Source of the DNA: Auxenochlorella pyrenoidosa
Taxonomy: Eukaryota; Chlorophyta; Trebouxiophyceae; Chlorellales; Chlorellaceae
Length of the DNA stretch: 64,000 bases
Direction of reading: 5' to 3'
NCBI GenBank assembly: GCA_001430745.1
Contig: KQ482061.1
Span: forward strand, 575,144-639,143
The position numbers and the translations under genes are program-made. Every line of letters begins with the position of its first letter. Position 1 is the stretch's first letter. Under the pieces are notes generated by a model, which saw only the letters and a list, made by a program, of their open reading frames with translations, was not told the DNA's origin and made no database searches. Positions 1 through 11,770 of this stretch are shown piece by piece.

Positions 1-458
1 GCCTCACCTCACCCCCTTGGTGTGCATGACGATCAGGGGGTGGCGGCAGCCCACCACCTGCATGGAGCGGTAAAGCGCCTGCACGCCTGGCAGATAGGCA
101 TCCCTGCGCGCGCACCAAGAGGCAGCCAGGTGCTCGGGTGCTCTCTCAGATCGGGCCAGGCACAGATGGGGCAGCTCCCGTTGGCGTCCGCCCGCCACCT
201 GGCAGTGCGTCGACAGGAAAATATCCCTTCCACGCCGCTGTGGCGTGTCCACCCTGTGCCCCAGGCCTCCTTTCGCGCCCCCTTGACTCCCTCTCACTTT
301 GTGAGCAGCGTGACATAGGCAAAGCGCTGGCCAGCAGGTTGTGCCGCTGCCAGGGCTGCGGCAGTGCTCGGGGCAGGCACAACAGGCGGTGCGGCAGGAG
401 AGGGCTCCCGCTGCACGCGGATGGATCGCAGCGGGTGGGAGCCCACAGAGGGAGACAT
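1..458 (-). CDS. GT8 family glycosyltransferase, galactinol-synthase-like (5' part only)
   Basis: Two exons are visible: 298-458 and about 13-103. The first ends in RFAYVTLLT and the second continues DAYLPGVQALYRSMQ, then HPLIVMHT. This is the N-terminal beta strand and helix of GT8 enzymes (glycogenin and galactinol synthase group). The intron has a GTGAGAG donor and a CGCAG acceptor, and the phases match (AA+G). A closely similar start (RFAYATLLTR, DGYLSGVQALARSLQ) occurs in the complete gene at 47732-50684, so the two are paralogs. I took the ATG at 458 because it precedes a short Pro/Ala-rich leader, as in the paralog. The DxD motif and the rest of the enzyme lie beyond the left edge. Substrate is inferred only; the role would be galactinol synthesis from UDP-galactose and myo-inositol. 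Confidence 0.72.
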
Positions 459-913
459 GGCGACGGGTGTGGAGGTGGGGTGGGTGGCTGAGGAGGAGGG
501 CAGCTTGCGATGACGGCCCTGAATGCCTGCATGGGAACAGCAGGAAAAAACGCTCTTGTCAAGAGCTTCAAATGGCACATCCAGGCGTTTCACCTCGCTG
601 CTGCCCTGCTGACGCGGTGAACGGCTGCCAGCAGCATCTGGATGCGGTTGGGGGTGTTCCGGCGGACTGTGCGCTGCCTGAGCTGCCTCGCCCCTCGCCA
701 GGTTCCCAATGACCTCCATTTTCCCCGTCTGTGATTCAGCAGCAGCATTAACGGGCATAATCTTGGCACCAGGCCAGAGAGGAGGGCCTGGCAGGAGAGG
801 GTAGGCATGGCAGGGGCTATAGCAGCTGTCCGGAAGCGGACGGCGGGGCAGGATCGGCGCGGTGCTGGAGAGCCGAGGCTGGGCTCCGCAGGGCTGCAGA
901 GCGAACCTCTTTC

Positions 914-920
914 TATAAAA
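914..920 (+). promoter_or_regulatory. TATA-box-like TATAAAA
   Basis: A perfect TATAAAA lies in the 459-1257 spacer between the divergent genes at 1-458 and 1258-2601. Its orientation fits the plus-strand gene. A start site about 30 bases downstream would leave a long leader before the open frame. I see no other landmark in this spacer, and an upstream exon of the next gene may lie in it. Confidence 0.35.
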
Positions 921-1257
921 GCCGCGCACTTCAGGAACTGGAAAGTAGCTTACCAAGGAGGGCAGGGTGGACCGCTGCTGCTGTGAATCGTCACTCCAGA
1001 ATAGAGCCTTCACACGTCCAAGGTGCACTTGCAGCCTTGGAGCAAAGTGTAACAGCCGAGTAGAACAAAAACAACGAGAAAACGACTGTTCTGGCGGCAA
1101 ATGGCATGAGGCAGCGCTGCGCGCTGTGGGCACGCTGTCGGCAAGATGCAGGAGACTTTCAAGGCTCCTCTGTCCCCGCACGTGCTCACATCGTGCTGTG
1201 ATCACTTCTTAGAGCACACGGCAGAAGCTCACGGCTCTTGAGCTCACTCCGGCCTCT

Positions 1258-2601
1258 TTGCTGGCGAGGGGGGTTTGGACGCTTGAAAAGCCGCCGCCGC
1301 AATGGTCGCAACGAGAAAAGGAGGCAAGTCGATTTGTCATCCGTCGCGGGCTGTTCACACAGCCCTCGACCACACAGCTCTCAACCGCCGCCGATGCCGA
1401 AGGCGACGCCCGCTCGCTGGCGTGGCCAACCCCCTTCACCGTGAACCTCCCCTTGATTGCCCCTGCAGACACGTCCTCTCCAGCCCTGCGCCAGCAGCGG
1501 AAGCGGCAGCGGCGCATCACAGCAGGCGGCAAGGCGGCAGGTGCCACGCTGCAAGCGGCGCCCGAACCGCCGCCGCCGCTTAACAACGCCGAGCGCCGAT
1601 CAAGCCCGGCTGTTGTGCAGGCAGAGGCAGACTCCCTGGTGTCTGCTTGGGGCGAATACTTGTGCGCCGGGCAGCCAGCTGTGTGGGCCTTTCTCCTGCC
1701 CACCCTGCCAGCCAACGTGTTGGATGTGATTCGCCAGCGCCACCCGGCAGACATGTTCCCAGACCAGTACCCGCACAGCCTGCCCCCAGGCATACCGCAG
1801 CTGCCGCCCCTGGAGCTGCTGCTACCTGCTCAGGAGGCGCCAGCAGCAGAGGCGGCTGCAGCGCCGGTGCCCGTGCTGCGGCCGGCTGGCGGCCCGCCGC
1901 TGCAACTGCCGCTCGTGGTGCCGGCAGCAGCGCAGCCCGAGGAGCTTCCTGCGGCAGCCGTTCCGCGGCTCGTGCCTGCTGATTCGCAGCCAGCCGCAGC
2001 GGAGCCAGACGCCCGTGCCGACGGCAGCGAGGCCAGCAGCAGCGGGCAAGCGGGCTCAGTCAGCGAGGCTGCCGGGTTCAGCAGCGATGACGGGGAGGGG
2101 CACTGCTGGTGCAGCGAGTGCTACCCCCTGGGCAGCTGCAGCTACACAGACTCGCCGCAGAGCACGCGGGTGGAGTTTGGCAGGCGCATCAGCTGGCGGG
2201 CGGCGCTGCGCTCAGGCGACCCTGGTGAGCCTACCCCTCCCCCTGTCCCCCAAGCCTGCGTGATGTTTCTCCGCGCTCCTGCTCATCGGTCTGCACTTTT
2301 CCGACCGAAGCGCGCCTGCCAGCAGCGCGTTTGTCTTGATCTGCTGCACAGCTCGTGCGGCGTGGCTGCATGCGAGGCTGAGGTCTGCCGTCTGCCCCCC
2401 GCTGCAGTGCGCCGCAACCTGATGCCGCTGATGAACATGGCAGCAGAGGCAGCAGCAGGAGCCGTGGCGCTGCTGGCGACAGAAACAGCAGCGCTAGCGG
2501 CTGCGCAGCCTGCTGCAGCTGCCCCACAGGCTGCGCCACCCACGGCTGTGCCAGCAGCATCTGGGCGTGTCCTGCGGCCACGGCCAAACCGCCGGCGGTG
2601 A
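1258..2601 (+). CDS. uncharacterised Ala/Pro-rich protein, 5' end unresolved
   Basis: A long open frame continues to a stop at 2599-2601. It begins with a TTG at 1258; the first in-frame ATG is only at about 1750, so a short upstream coding exon is likely. An intron at 2225-2407 (GTGAGC to TGCAG, 183 nt) is probable; it is a multiple of three, so the frame stays open through it. The protein has a short ordered stretch (AVWAFLLPTLPANVLDVIRQ), a long Pro/Ala linker, an acidic patch followed by a small Cys cluster (CWCSECYPLGSC), and a basic tail ending RPRPNRRR. I recognise no family. The TATA-like box at 914-920 may belong to it. Confidence 0.45.
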   Translation: MLARGVWTLEKPPPQWSQREKEASRFVIRRGLFTQPSTTQLSTAADAEGDARSLAWPTPFTVNLPLIAPADTSSPALRQQRKRQRRITAGGKAAGATLQAAPEPPPPLNNAERRSSPAVVQAEADSLVSAWGEYLCAGQPAVWAFLLPTLPANVLDVIRQRHPADMFPDQYPHSLPPGIPQLPPLELLLPAQEAPAAEAAAAPVPVLRPAGGPPLQLPLVVPAAAQPEELPAAAVPRLVPADSQPAAAEPDARADGSEASSSGQAGSVSEAAGFSSDDGEGHCWCSECYPLGSCSYTDSPQSTRVEFGRRISWRAALRSGDPGEPTPPPVPQACVMFLRAPAHRSALFRPKRACQQRVCLDLLHSSCGVAACEAEVCRLPPAAVRRNLMPLMNMAAEAAAGAVALLATETAALAAAQPAAAAPQAAPPTAVPAASGRVLRPRPNRRR

Positions 2602-3439
2602 CGCGCGTGAACGCCTCCTCCCGGCATGCTGCCACGATGCTGGTGGCTGCGCCTCCGGCAGAGCGACTGCCCTGCCCCCCTTGCTTGCTCATTTGCTGGT
2701 GCGCAACCCGAAACCCAACCAACACCGTCACACCTGTACTCTCCATCCTTCTGACCACGCGGCTGCCATCAGCGCCCTCTCCTTGAGCACCATTTGACGC
2801 TCTCGACAGACTGACCCCCTCCATGCCGTGCCCATTGGCCTGCCGAGGCGTGCCCCAGTGAGCCCTTTTTGCCAACAGAACATTATTTGCTATCGAACGC
2901 CTTTTCCAGCCTCTAGCTGGGCAGGGCAAGTTTTCTGTTAACTTGTTGCAGCACCAAGATACATGTTGCTGCAAAAGAGGCGGAAGAGCTGATTGGCAGG
3001 TTGCTGATGGGAGGCATTGGTGCGACAAGTTGCTGGGTTTGGAAAGGCAGCAAGGCAGGGCTGCAATATGCAGCTAACACTGGGAAAGCTGGACAAGGCG
3101 AGGGCAACTGAACAGCTGTGCCTGGGCAAATGAAGCTGGAGAAGCGCAGCACTGCTGAGCGGGAGCGGAACTGAACATGTGCGGCGCGAGACGCTGCAAT
3201 AGGCAGCATGCAGTATCGTATGCTAGGCTACTGATGGCACCACCACCGTCAACACTTGGTGGGCGGCCGACACGACCCAGAACGCGAGCCGGAGCAGGTG
3301 CACTTGCAACGCCACGCGCCAGCGCCTGTGTGGAAAGAAGGGTGAGGGATGGGAACATGTGTGCCCGCTGCAAGGAACAATGGAGGGATTGTACGCAGTC
3401 CTTGCATTCCTCCCTGGCAAGCGCGCGCTGAAGCTGCCC
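2602..3439. other. intergenic, convergent 3' ends
   Basis: This spacer lies between the stop of the plus-strand gene (2601) and the stop of the minus-strand ABC1 kinase (3440). It should hold both 3' UTRs. I see no convincing coding frame or repeat in it. Confidence 0.5.
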
Positions 3440-6400
3440 TCACTTGAGCCGCGACTGCAGGCTGCCCACAAACCGCAGCGCGCCGCCGCCGTCCTGGCCG
3501 GCTCGCCACATGCCGCGCAGCGCCCACGTCGCGTTGATGCGGAGGCGATCTGCCAGGGTGGCACCCAGCGCGGTGGCTGCAGGGCAGGCCAGGGAAGGTC
3601 GCCATGTGGCGGGCAGGAGGCCGGTGTGGGCTGCTTGGTGAGGCTTTGGACCGTATCGGGTCTGGCCCTGGCCGCCCCAGCCGGGTGGCAGCACAGCATG
3701 GCAGGGGCGGCGAGCGGCCAGCGCCAGCCTGTGCACATGCTGAGAGGCAGACTGGTTGTCAGGTCTTCCCTCCTGCTGGCCAGCCCCACCCCAGACCACA
3801 CTGCCTCAGTCCGCTCTGCCCCCGCTGCGCCCCGGCGCGCCCTTCTTCGCCCCTCCCCCGCCCCTCCGCTGCCACATTCGGCCCCCCCCCTGCTGCCCCT
3901 GCCCTCCCCACCCGAGTGCCGCACCACCGCCGACTGGCGCAGGCTGTCCAGCAGGGGCCGCGGCGCCTCCTCCAGCAGGTTGGCCAGGTCGGCAAAGGAG
4001 TTGATGCCAGACTCCTGGCGCACCTGCAAACGGGCAGGGGGGGGCCGGCGTGCACGGCACGGGGGCGCAGCCCAGTGGGCGGCACCGCGCTGGCAGCAGC
4101 ACGCTGTGCGTCGGGGCCGCCGCGTCGTGTGTTGCACCCCGCGCACGGCACCTGCCTGGGCCGCTGGCCGGCGGCCCCTGGCCACGGGCAAGGCATCTGG
4201 CCCCATGCTAGCAACGCCCCGGCGCGCCTCACCCTCTGGCGCTCCTCTTTTGGCACTGCAGCCCAGTTGCGGGGGCGCAGCACCTCGGGGAGGATGCGCC
4301 CCGCGCGCTCGCCCCCCAGCTGCGCGGCAGCCGCCCTGGCGGTGCCCATGTCGCCCAGCACAATGGCGCACCACAGCTGCGGGCGGCAGGCAGGGGCGGG
4401 CGGGCTGGGCGGCGGCTGAGCGGCCTCTGCTGGTGCTGCCGCCCCTCTTCTCACTCACACCAACCAGCCCTGCCCCTGAGCCCTCCCTCCACACACCCTC
4501 GTTCGACACAAGTTGGCAGGCGCAGCAGGGGGGCAGCGCCAAGGGGCGCGGTGCGTGGCAGTACAGCAGGCGCAGTACCTGGCAGTACAGGCGGCGCAGG
4601 TCGTCGGGCAGCGCGCAGTATATGCCGTGGTCCAGCATCACCAGCTGCGGCCGCGGCCGGCTGCCCGCGCCCAGCAGCAGGCGCGCCAGCAGGGGCGGCG
4701 GGTCGGCACGCACGCGCACCAGGATGTTGCCTGCGCAGGATGTGTGTGTGGGGGGGGAGGGCGGCGTATGGTGATGCGGCAGTACTGCAAGGTGGTGGTG
4801 GTGGTGTGTGTGAAGGGGGGGGGTGTGACCGCAGGCAGGGAGAGCGTTGCATGGGAGGAGGCGCCAGTGGGCGGCACGCGCGGTAAGCTGCGGGGTGGAC
4901 GCCTGGTAGATCCGCTGCAGCCCTGTGGACCAGGCTCCAGCAAGCAGCACTGCGCTGAGCCCTGGCAGCACGGCGTGCGCAGGTTGCAGGCCGGGCGGCC
5001 ACAGGCGGTCCCAGGCGGCCACAGGCGGGGGGGGTGGGTCACCCGCCTGGGTGGGGGTCGCCGTGCGTCCAGCCGCAGTAGAAGGTCGACTGTGCAAAGG
5101 CGTCCAGCAGGAGGATGCCCACCTGTCAGGGCAGGCAGCGGCGCAGCGGGTGGGCGGTGGCAGGCATCAGTGCTGGAGGGGCAAGCTCGGGAGTGGCTGG
5201 AGGGGCGCAGGGCCGCGGGCAGCGCAGCAGCGGGGGCCTTAAGTTTTATGGCGTTTTGGTCACCCCACCTGGCGCGGCTCCAGCCCCTGCTGGATGAGGC
5301 CGTCCAGGTCAGTGAGGCGGCAGCCCTCCACCCACTCCATGCACAGCACGCGCGGCGTGCACAGCGCGGGGAACGTGGCCGGCGCCGCCACGTCGGGCCG
5401 CCCGGCCATGCACGCCGCGAGGCGCGCCGCGTTGGCGGCCTCGTTCCTGAAGTCCAGCTCATACTGCAGCTGCCTGGGGAGGGGGAGGCAGAGTGCCAGG
5501 GGGGCAGAGGGTGGTTGGAGCGTGAGGCAGGCAGCACGCGCTCTCGCGTCTGGCATCACCCGTGCATGTCATGCAGCCTGAGGGACCTTGAGGGGCCTAC
5601 AAGCCTGGCGCTGCGGGCCGGCAGTGCGAGCAGGAGGTGGGACAGCATCCTCTGGGCCAGCGCAGCCCAGCAGCAGTCAAAGACTTGCGCGGCACTCTGG
5701 CCCTCACTTCTGCAGCTCCTCGAAGAGCCAGCGCCAAGAGGTGGCCGGGAACAGGCGGTGCCCCGCGTCTGCCAAAATCAGCATGGTCGCCAGGTCAGCT
5801 TCCACGCAGGCGCGCAGCCCGGGGTACTGCAGGGCAACACATGGTGGGTGCCTGACCTGAACAGCGCAGGGTGTGCACCGGGCTATTGCCCTGCGCCCCG
5901 ACATGGCAGGCGTGCCAGGCAGGCACGCACAGCTGGCTTGGTAAGGACGCAGCAGTCGGACACTGCTCCGCTGCGAATCGCCGCATCCAGCAATATATAT
6001 AATCAGCGGGTGAGCTGCCCGCTTGCCTGCACTTTGACAGCGACCTGGGTCCCATCATGCAGCCGGGCCTTGTGCACCTGTGCACCCCGTGGAGCGGCAA
6101 GGGCGGGCAGCAGGTTGGGAGGCAGGGCCCGCAAAAGAGCAGATGCCCCCATGCGCAGGCGGCTGTGCCCCGCCGCTCGTGCCAGCGCCTGTGCGCTTCA
6201 CAGTCCCCGCTGCGTCATGGCATGCAGAGGTGCTCGCTCACAGCTGCTCCTGCGCCTGCCCCACCTGAGCCAGCGAGGCTGCAGCGGTGGCAGCCGGGTC
6301 AAACTCTGCGAACAGCACCTCGGCCGGCGCCCCAAGCTCCTGCAGGGGGACGCCAGCGTGGCGGAAGCAGACACAGCGCGCATGTCAGCAGCCGCAGGCG

Positions 6401-7648
6401 TGGATGGAGCAGCACGGCAGAGCTGCAGCATTGGGGCCTGCCAGGCACACAGGGCACGCCAGCGCTGGGCCCCAGAGCTTGGCGCCGGCGGCCGCAGCGC
6501 ACGGCAGCATTCCATGCGCACGGCAGCATGCCCCGCGCGCCGTGCCTGCACCAGCACATGCTCGATGTCGGCAAAGGGTCGGGGTGGCACCCTGTCCTGC
6601 AAGGCCTCCAGAGTCCTGTGACCAGGTGGAAAAGATGAGGGGCGAGGGTGCAGCAGGGAAGCAGGCGGGGCCGAAAGAACGTGAACAACCAGAGCTGAAA
6701 GGGCGGAAACCGTGCCTGCAGCACGCAGCCCGGGGGGCAGCCCAGCCTGCGTAGGCATGCCGTGGGGGGGCGGGCCCTCCTGCCACGCCGGCGGGCTGCC
6801 AGGCCCCCACACCTGCGGTACTGCACCGGCACGGCGTGCAGCGCCACCGCCAGCTGGCCGGCCTTGATGTACAGCCCCCCGTTGGCCTGGCAGACCAGCA
6901 GCAGGCGGGAGGCTGCGTGCTCGTGTAGCTCAGCCAGGGCGCGTTGGTAGTCTGGGCTGGCTGTGTCGGGGCCGTACCGGGAGGTTAGCGCCTTGTACTG
7001 CCGGGGGGGCGTGGAAGGTGGCGTGGGGTGGCGTGGGAGGCGAGGGTGGGTGTGCGTGTGCGTGGGCTGGCCCAGGAAGGCCGGGGATCACATCGAGGAT
7101 GCGAACGATGGGGACAAGCTGGTGGCGAGCCAGGCAGGAGGCGCAGGCAACGTGCAGGTGGCGGCTGCTGTATCTTGCAGCTCAGGCAGCTCGGGGCGCC
7201 AAAAGATGTCTGCATTGGCAAGCCCCCCACCCACCTTGAAGCTGGCCCAGAGGCCCCACCAGACGACGCGGGCGGTGCGGGGCAGGCTGCGCAGCAGCTC
7301 TGCAATGTCGGCATCCTCCCGTCCCTTGAACACCAGGGCCGCTGCCGCCGCCGCTGGCAGCCCCACCACCGCTAGCGCCGTCACACTGCTGGTGGCCACT
7401 GCGGCGCGGCGCAGGGCGCGGCGCCGCGGGTGCGGGTGGCCGTGCCGCGGCGCGTGCCGCGTGCCCGTGCGCACGCCGGCGCTCTGCAGCCAGGCAAACA
7501 GCTGCTGGCGCTGCTGCTGGAGCTGCTGGAGCTCCTGCCTGGCGAGGGCTGCAGCAGTGGGTGGGCCAGTGGCAGCGCCGGCACCTGCCGTGCCCAGCCA
7601 GGCCTGCCGCGCTACTTGCGGCAGCCGGCCTGCCAGGCGGCGCCACAT
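3440..7648 (-). CDS. ABC1/ADCK (UbiB-type) atypical protein kinase
   Basis: Twelve in-phase exons give 579 aa: 7235-7648, 6813-6997, 6546-6615, 6265-6339, 6027-6077, 5708-5826, 5269-5473, 5047-5122, 4579-4730, 4233-4376, 3912-4023, 3440-3576. Family landmarks in order: the KxGQ motif (YIKAGQ, about 183-186), ASLAQVHKA, the ATP-site lysine in VAVKVQ (about 263), QLQYELDFRNEA, the catalytic loop HGDPHPGN (about 393-400) and the metal-binding DHG (LDHGIY, about 432). The first exon is Arg/Ala-rich with a hydrophobic stretch, so an organelle-targeting leader is likely. ABC1K proteins act in mitochondria or plastids in prenylquinone and lipid metabolism. Layout resembles ADCK1/5-like members, but the exact subgroup is not settled. 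Three introns appear to use GC donors (after 6546, 6027 and 5047); the last one splits the glycine codon of DPHPG. Confidence 0.93.
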
Positions 7649-7780
7649 GGCCCTGCTGCGCTGCTAGCTTCTGGGCTGCGGCGGCAGTGCTCTGCGTTGT
7701 GGGGTACGGAATTCGAATCTGGCGGGCTACCCGCTTCAGCTGGAGCGCGGCAACAGCTCAGCAGCTCCTTGGCCTGCTTG

Positions 7781-8299
7781 TCAGAGAATCTGGTCAAACT
7801 CGTGCGCGGCCATGCCCAGCTCACGCGGCTCCTGCTGCTCTTGGTGCTGCTGCACCTGCTGACCTCCTCCTGGCTGCCGCTCCTGTGAGGCTGCCAGCTG
7901 GGCGCCGGCGCCGGCGCCAGCAGGCGACAGCTGCCTTTGAGAGAAGGGGCTGGCCGGTGCAGTCTGGGACGCTCCAGCTGATGCGACAAGCTCCTGCCAA
8001 CCAGGACGGGCTTGCAAGGCACAAGTTACAGCGCCCTCAAGCTCTAGGCATGCAACGTCGGCAGAACGACAATCGAGCAGTGGGCGGCGGCAGCGGCGGC
8101 AGCTGCCACAGCCAGCACTTTGGGAGCGCATGGCGGAGCTCGGAAACTTGCGCACCTTCAACAGCTCGTGTTGCACTCTGCTCACACTGGTCCGCTGCCG
8201 CGCAGCAAGCGTCCGCAGATAGGCTGAATTTCGAGAAAGATGTGCCACCGCCTTTCGTTCCTCTGCGCTCCGATCTGCGAGTTGCAGAGATGCATGCAT
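7781..8299 (-). CDS. possible small uncharacterised protein
   Basis: This is a single open frame of 172 codons with an ATG at 8299. The N-terminal half is helical (MHASLQLADRSAEERK), then comes a CGSCRRCRR cluster, then a Gln/Ala-rich tail. It lies between the ABC1 kinase start (7648, same strand) and the divergent desaturase (8653). I recognise no family. Codon use is less GC3-biased than in the neighbouring enzymes, so it could be chance or UTR; in a GC-rich genome long open frames arise easily. Confidence 0.3.
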   Translation of the reverse strand: MHASLQLADRSAEERKAVAHLSRNSAYLRTLAARQRTSVSRVQHELLKVRKFPSSAMRSQSAGCGSCRRCRRPLLDCRSADVACLELEGAVTCALQARPGWQELVASAGASQTAPASPFSQRQLSPAGAGAGAQLAASQERQPGGGQQVQQHQEQQEPRELGMAAHEFDQIL

Positions 8300-8652
8300 G
8301 CGGGGAGCCCCGCTGTGCAGGCTGAGGGGGTGCTGTCGAAACCCTTGGGTGTGCAGCGCGGGGCTGTGGGCCTCTCCCACCTAACTGTGATCACCCGGAT
8401 CTTGGAACCGAGGGGTTCTGCGGCTGAAACCTGCAAAAATATCGTGGATTGCGTGCTGTGGGACGAGCTGTACTTTTTGCTGAAACTGGTTTCCCAGCCT
8501 GCCTCGTCCCTCTTCCACCTCAGGCACTTGGTTGTGGTCTCCCAGCTGATCGCTCGGGTCAATTCGCTGCCCTTATCTGGCGGCGAGTCTGCACTCCGAG
8601 CAACCCAGGGCCTTTCCAGCACCGCGCAGCCCGGCCCCGGCTCACAGCAGCG
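8300..8652. other. upstream region of the desaturase gene
   Basis: The spacer precedes the desaturase ATG at 8653. It should hold the promoter and 5' UTR. I see no clear TATA box. Confidence 0.4.
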
Positions 8653-11600
8653 ATGGTGGCATCCATGGCTATGGCCCCAGCCGGCCTGCGCCTGGCGCTG
8701 CCGGCCAAAGCCCCCAGCCGCCGCCGAGTGGCTGCTGCCCGCCAGGTTGTCTGCCAGGCCGGCCGCGACTCGCAGCGCACCAGGTGAGCCCCGTATAAGT
8801 CTGGAATGCGCGCACGGAGTTGCTGCAGCGGCGGGCCCGGCAGCGTGCGCCCCTGCGCTGTCGCAGACTGCAGCGCCACCCCTGACTCAACTCCTCAAGC
8901 GCCCGCCAGCTTGCCCTGCGCAAACCCGGCTCGGGACCCTATGTGAACTCATCCCCTGGCCAGGAGCTGTGCTGTGCACCGTCACACGGGTTTCTGGCGT
9001 CGCCGCCTGCGGCGCCCCCCGTCGCCCCGCCCGACACGTGTCCGCTCCTCCCCCGCCCGCCTGCGCCCCCCCTCGCAGCGCGGCTGCCGCCGACGCGCAG
9101 GTCCTGAGCGAGGTGCCCAAGGACGGCTCTGCTGCGCGTGACATCATGGTTCCCGAGTGGGCGGGCATGTCGTATGACGCCCAGTACGACGACCTCTTCT
9201 CCAAGCCCCTGAACCTGCGCAAGGTGGGCGCCCGCCCGCTGCCGCCTCCTGCCTGCTGCCGAAACTGCAGGAGGCGCGGCCGCAGCAGCCCAATGCAGCA
9301 GCGCAGGAAGACGGGTGTTGCACGGCCGACTCAATCTCTGGGCGGCCGCCCTCCCGCCCCGGGGCTCCGCCTCGTTTGCTAGCCAGCCTCGCATGCAGCG
9401 CGGCCATCCTCTTGCCAGGTGGCGTGCCTGCCCTGAGCCACCGTATTTCGTGTAGAAGGCCGCCCAGCCTCACTGAGCCCTCCTGGGCTCGCACCAGGCT
9501 TCCTGGCCGCGGGAAGCAACACCCCACTCCACCTGCACCTCAGCAGCCGTGCGATTACCGCCCCCCCTGCAGGCCACCCCCAAGCCGGACCCCGAGGCGC
9601 AGGGCCAGGTGGCGGGCGCCAAGCGCATCCCCTTCTCTGACGTGTACGCCAAGCCCCGCAGCAAGCTGTTCTTTGACCGCGAGTACACCGCCAAGGTCGG
9701 CCGGGGGGGCCGGCGCTGGGTGGGGTGCGGCGGACGGGCAGAATCTTTCGACCGCGCCCGCTGCCCGCGCCCGGGCCAAGGACGGACGCTGCCGTGGTCT
9801 GTCCAGCACTCTCCCGATTCATTCTGCCGCCCGGCAGCCCACGCGCCGCTTTGTGTGCTGCCTCTTTTGGGTGCTGCAGGACAAGATGTACCTGGGCTAC
9901 ATGACGCTGGTGCACGCCGGCGCCCTGCTGGCGCCCTTCTACTTCTCCTGGGGCAACCTGGCCATGTTCATGGGCATGGTGAGGGTGGCGGTGGGGTTCT
10001 TGTGTGTGGGGGGTGGGGGGGGGTTCACTTGGGCCCGCTGGGGGGCACAGGGCCAGCCAGGTGCCCACCCCAGCCCTCAGCACCCACACATGGTGGGGAT
10101 GTGATTCGCTCACCATCCTACCACTTTGCCTTCCCGGCCCCTCCCCCGCGCAGTACTTCATCACCGGCTGCCTGGGCATCACCCTGTCCTACCACCGCCA
10201 GCTGAGCCACCGCTCGTTCACCACCCCCAAGTGGCTCGAGTACGTGTTTGCCTACTGCGGCGTGATGGCAGTGCAGGGAGACCCGCTGGAGTGGGTGAGC
10301 GCCCCCGCCCCCCCCCCCCCTCGGGCCCCAACCCTGCTCCTGCCCTAGGCCGCGCGCAGAGGCGCTGTCAGTCAGGGAAGCCGCATGTGCCCGCTGACAT
10401 GTGCGCCGCTGCGAGCTGGGCAGGGCGCGTGCAGGCGCGCGCGCCGCGCCCCATCGCCGCCCCCTTGCCGACCCTCGCCGTCGCCCCCCGCCGCCGCGCA
10501 GGTGTCGTGCCACCGCTACCACCACCTGCACTGCGAGACCCCGCTGGACCCCCACTCTGTGTATGAGGGCTTCTGGTGGTCCCACATGGGCTGGCTGCTG
10601 GACGACCGCGCCACGCAGCAGCGCGTGTTCGACACCTCCAACGCACAGGGTGGGTGCCGGGCGGGCCGGGGCTGTGGAAGGCCCTGTTCAGCAGGGGCCG
10701 CGGTGACAGGCAGATTCCCTGGCCCGTCAAGACTGGGGCCCAAGGGGCCTGTCCAGTTGCCGCTCTGGCCAGCAGCACTGCCGCCGTGGTCTGCAGCTGT
10801 TCTCACCGCCCGACTGCCCCCCCCCCCCCCCTTTTGTTGCAGACATGGCCAAGGACCCCTTCTACCGCCACCTGAGCAAGCACTACACCTGGCACGTGGT
10901 GGGCCAGTTCCTGGCCATCTACCTGCTGGGCGGCTGGGAGGCGCTGCTGTGGGCGGGCTGCCTGCGCACGGTGTGGGTCTACCACATCACCTGGTTTGTC
11001 AACTCGGCGGCGCACGCCTGGGGCGACCAGGAGTTCAACACCGGTGGGTGGGGTGGTGGGGTGCTGCGAGCACAGCGGGGGGAAGCGGGAGGGGGGCTGC
11101 TGGAAGGGTGCCGCTCTGGCAGGCAGGAGGGGTGACGTGCGCGGGGCACGTGCAAGCGCTGCAGGGGCGTGGGTACACGGCTGCCGGGGGCGCTGCCGGG
11201 GGCGCAACGTGGCGTGCCAGTGCAGAACCAGAGAGCAAGAGCGTGTGGAAAACCTGTGTGCCATGCGCGCCCCCATCCACCCACCCCACCTCGCCCGCCC
11301 GCCACCCGCAGGCGACCAGTCGCGCAACAACTGGTGGGTGGGCCTGCTGGCCTTTGGCGAGGGCTGGCACAACAACCACCACGCCTTTGAGTTCTCGGCG
11401 CGCCACGGCCTCAAGGACGGGCAGGCCGACATGACCTGGCTGGTGAGTGATGCCACGGGCAGGGCTCGCAGGCCAGGCTCCTGCCTGCCGAGCGGGCTTG
11501 TTGGTGGTGGAATGTGCCGCGCTTTGCTTCTAGGGGCGCGCAGGCCCGGCGCACCCGGCGCCTGGATGCGTGTGCAGAGGGCATGGCAACCGCTGCCCCT

Positions 11601-11770
11601 CCCTCCCTCCAGTGCCCCACCCTGAAGCCCCACCCTTGCCGCGCCCCCCACCCCGCCACGCGCAGGTCATCAAGTCACTGCAGAAGCTGGGCCTGGCCAC
11701 CAACGTGAAGCTGCCCAGCGAGAAGCAGATGGACCGCATGCGGATCAAGCCGGCCGCCGTGTCGGCGTGA
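8653..11770 (+). CDS. FAD5: plastid acyl-lipid desaturase, FAD5/ADS (delta-7/delta-9) type
   Basis: Nine in-phase exons give 407 aa: 8653-8783, 9079-9223, 9573-9695, 9880-9978, 10154-10294, 10502-10649, 10843-11043, 11312-11442, 11666-11770. The three histidine boxes of membrane-bound acyl desaturases are present: HRQLSH (about 180-185), HRYHH (about 217-221) and HNNHH in [11 protein letters not shown] (about 349-353). The spacing and the sequence between boxes ([29 protein letters not shown]) match the ADS/FAD5 group rather than stearoyl-ACP desaturases. Residues 1-45 are rich in Ala, Arg and Ser, as in a chloroplast transit peptide. In plants and Chlamydomonas FAD5 desaturates palmitate on MGDG at delta-7. 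The regiospecificity here is inferred from family resemblance. All introns are GT-AG; the one before exon 7 carries a C15 tract just upstream of its acceptor. Confidence 0.95.

Noticed and set aside
6546..6552. GT donors near the GC donor of ABC1K exon 3 (CTG|GTGCAG)
   Set aside because: Phase would allow it, but it removes two residues before ELG, where the family keeps a constant spacing. The GC site (CAG|GCACGG) fits better, though this is the least certain of the three in that gene.
4513..6621. 702-codon open frame on the plus strand
   Set aside because: It lies antisense to the ABC1 kinase exons, is Arg/Ala/Gly-rich without family features, and disregards well-supported introns. A GC-rich shadow frame.
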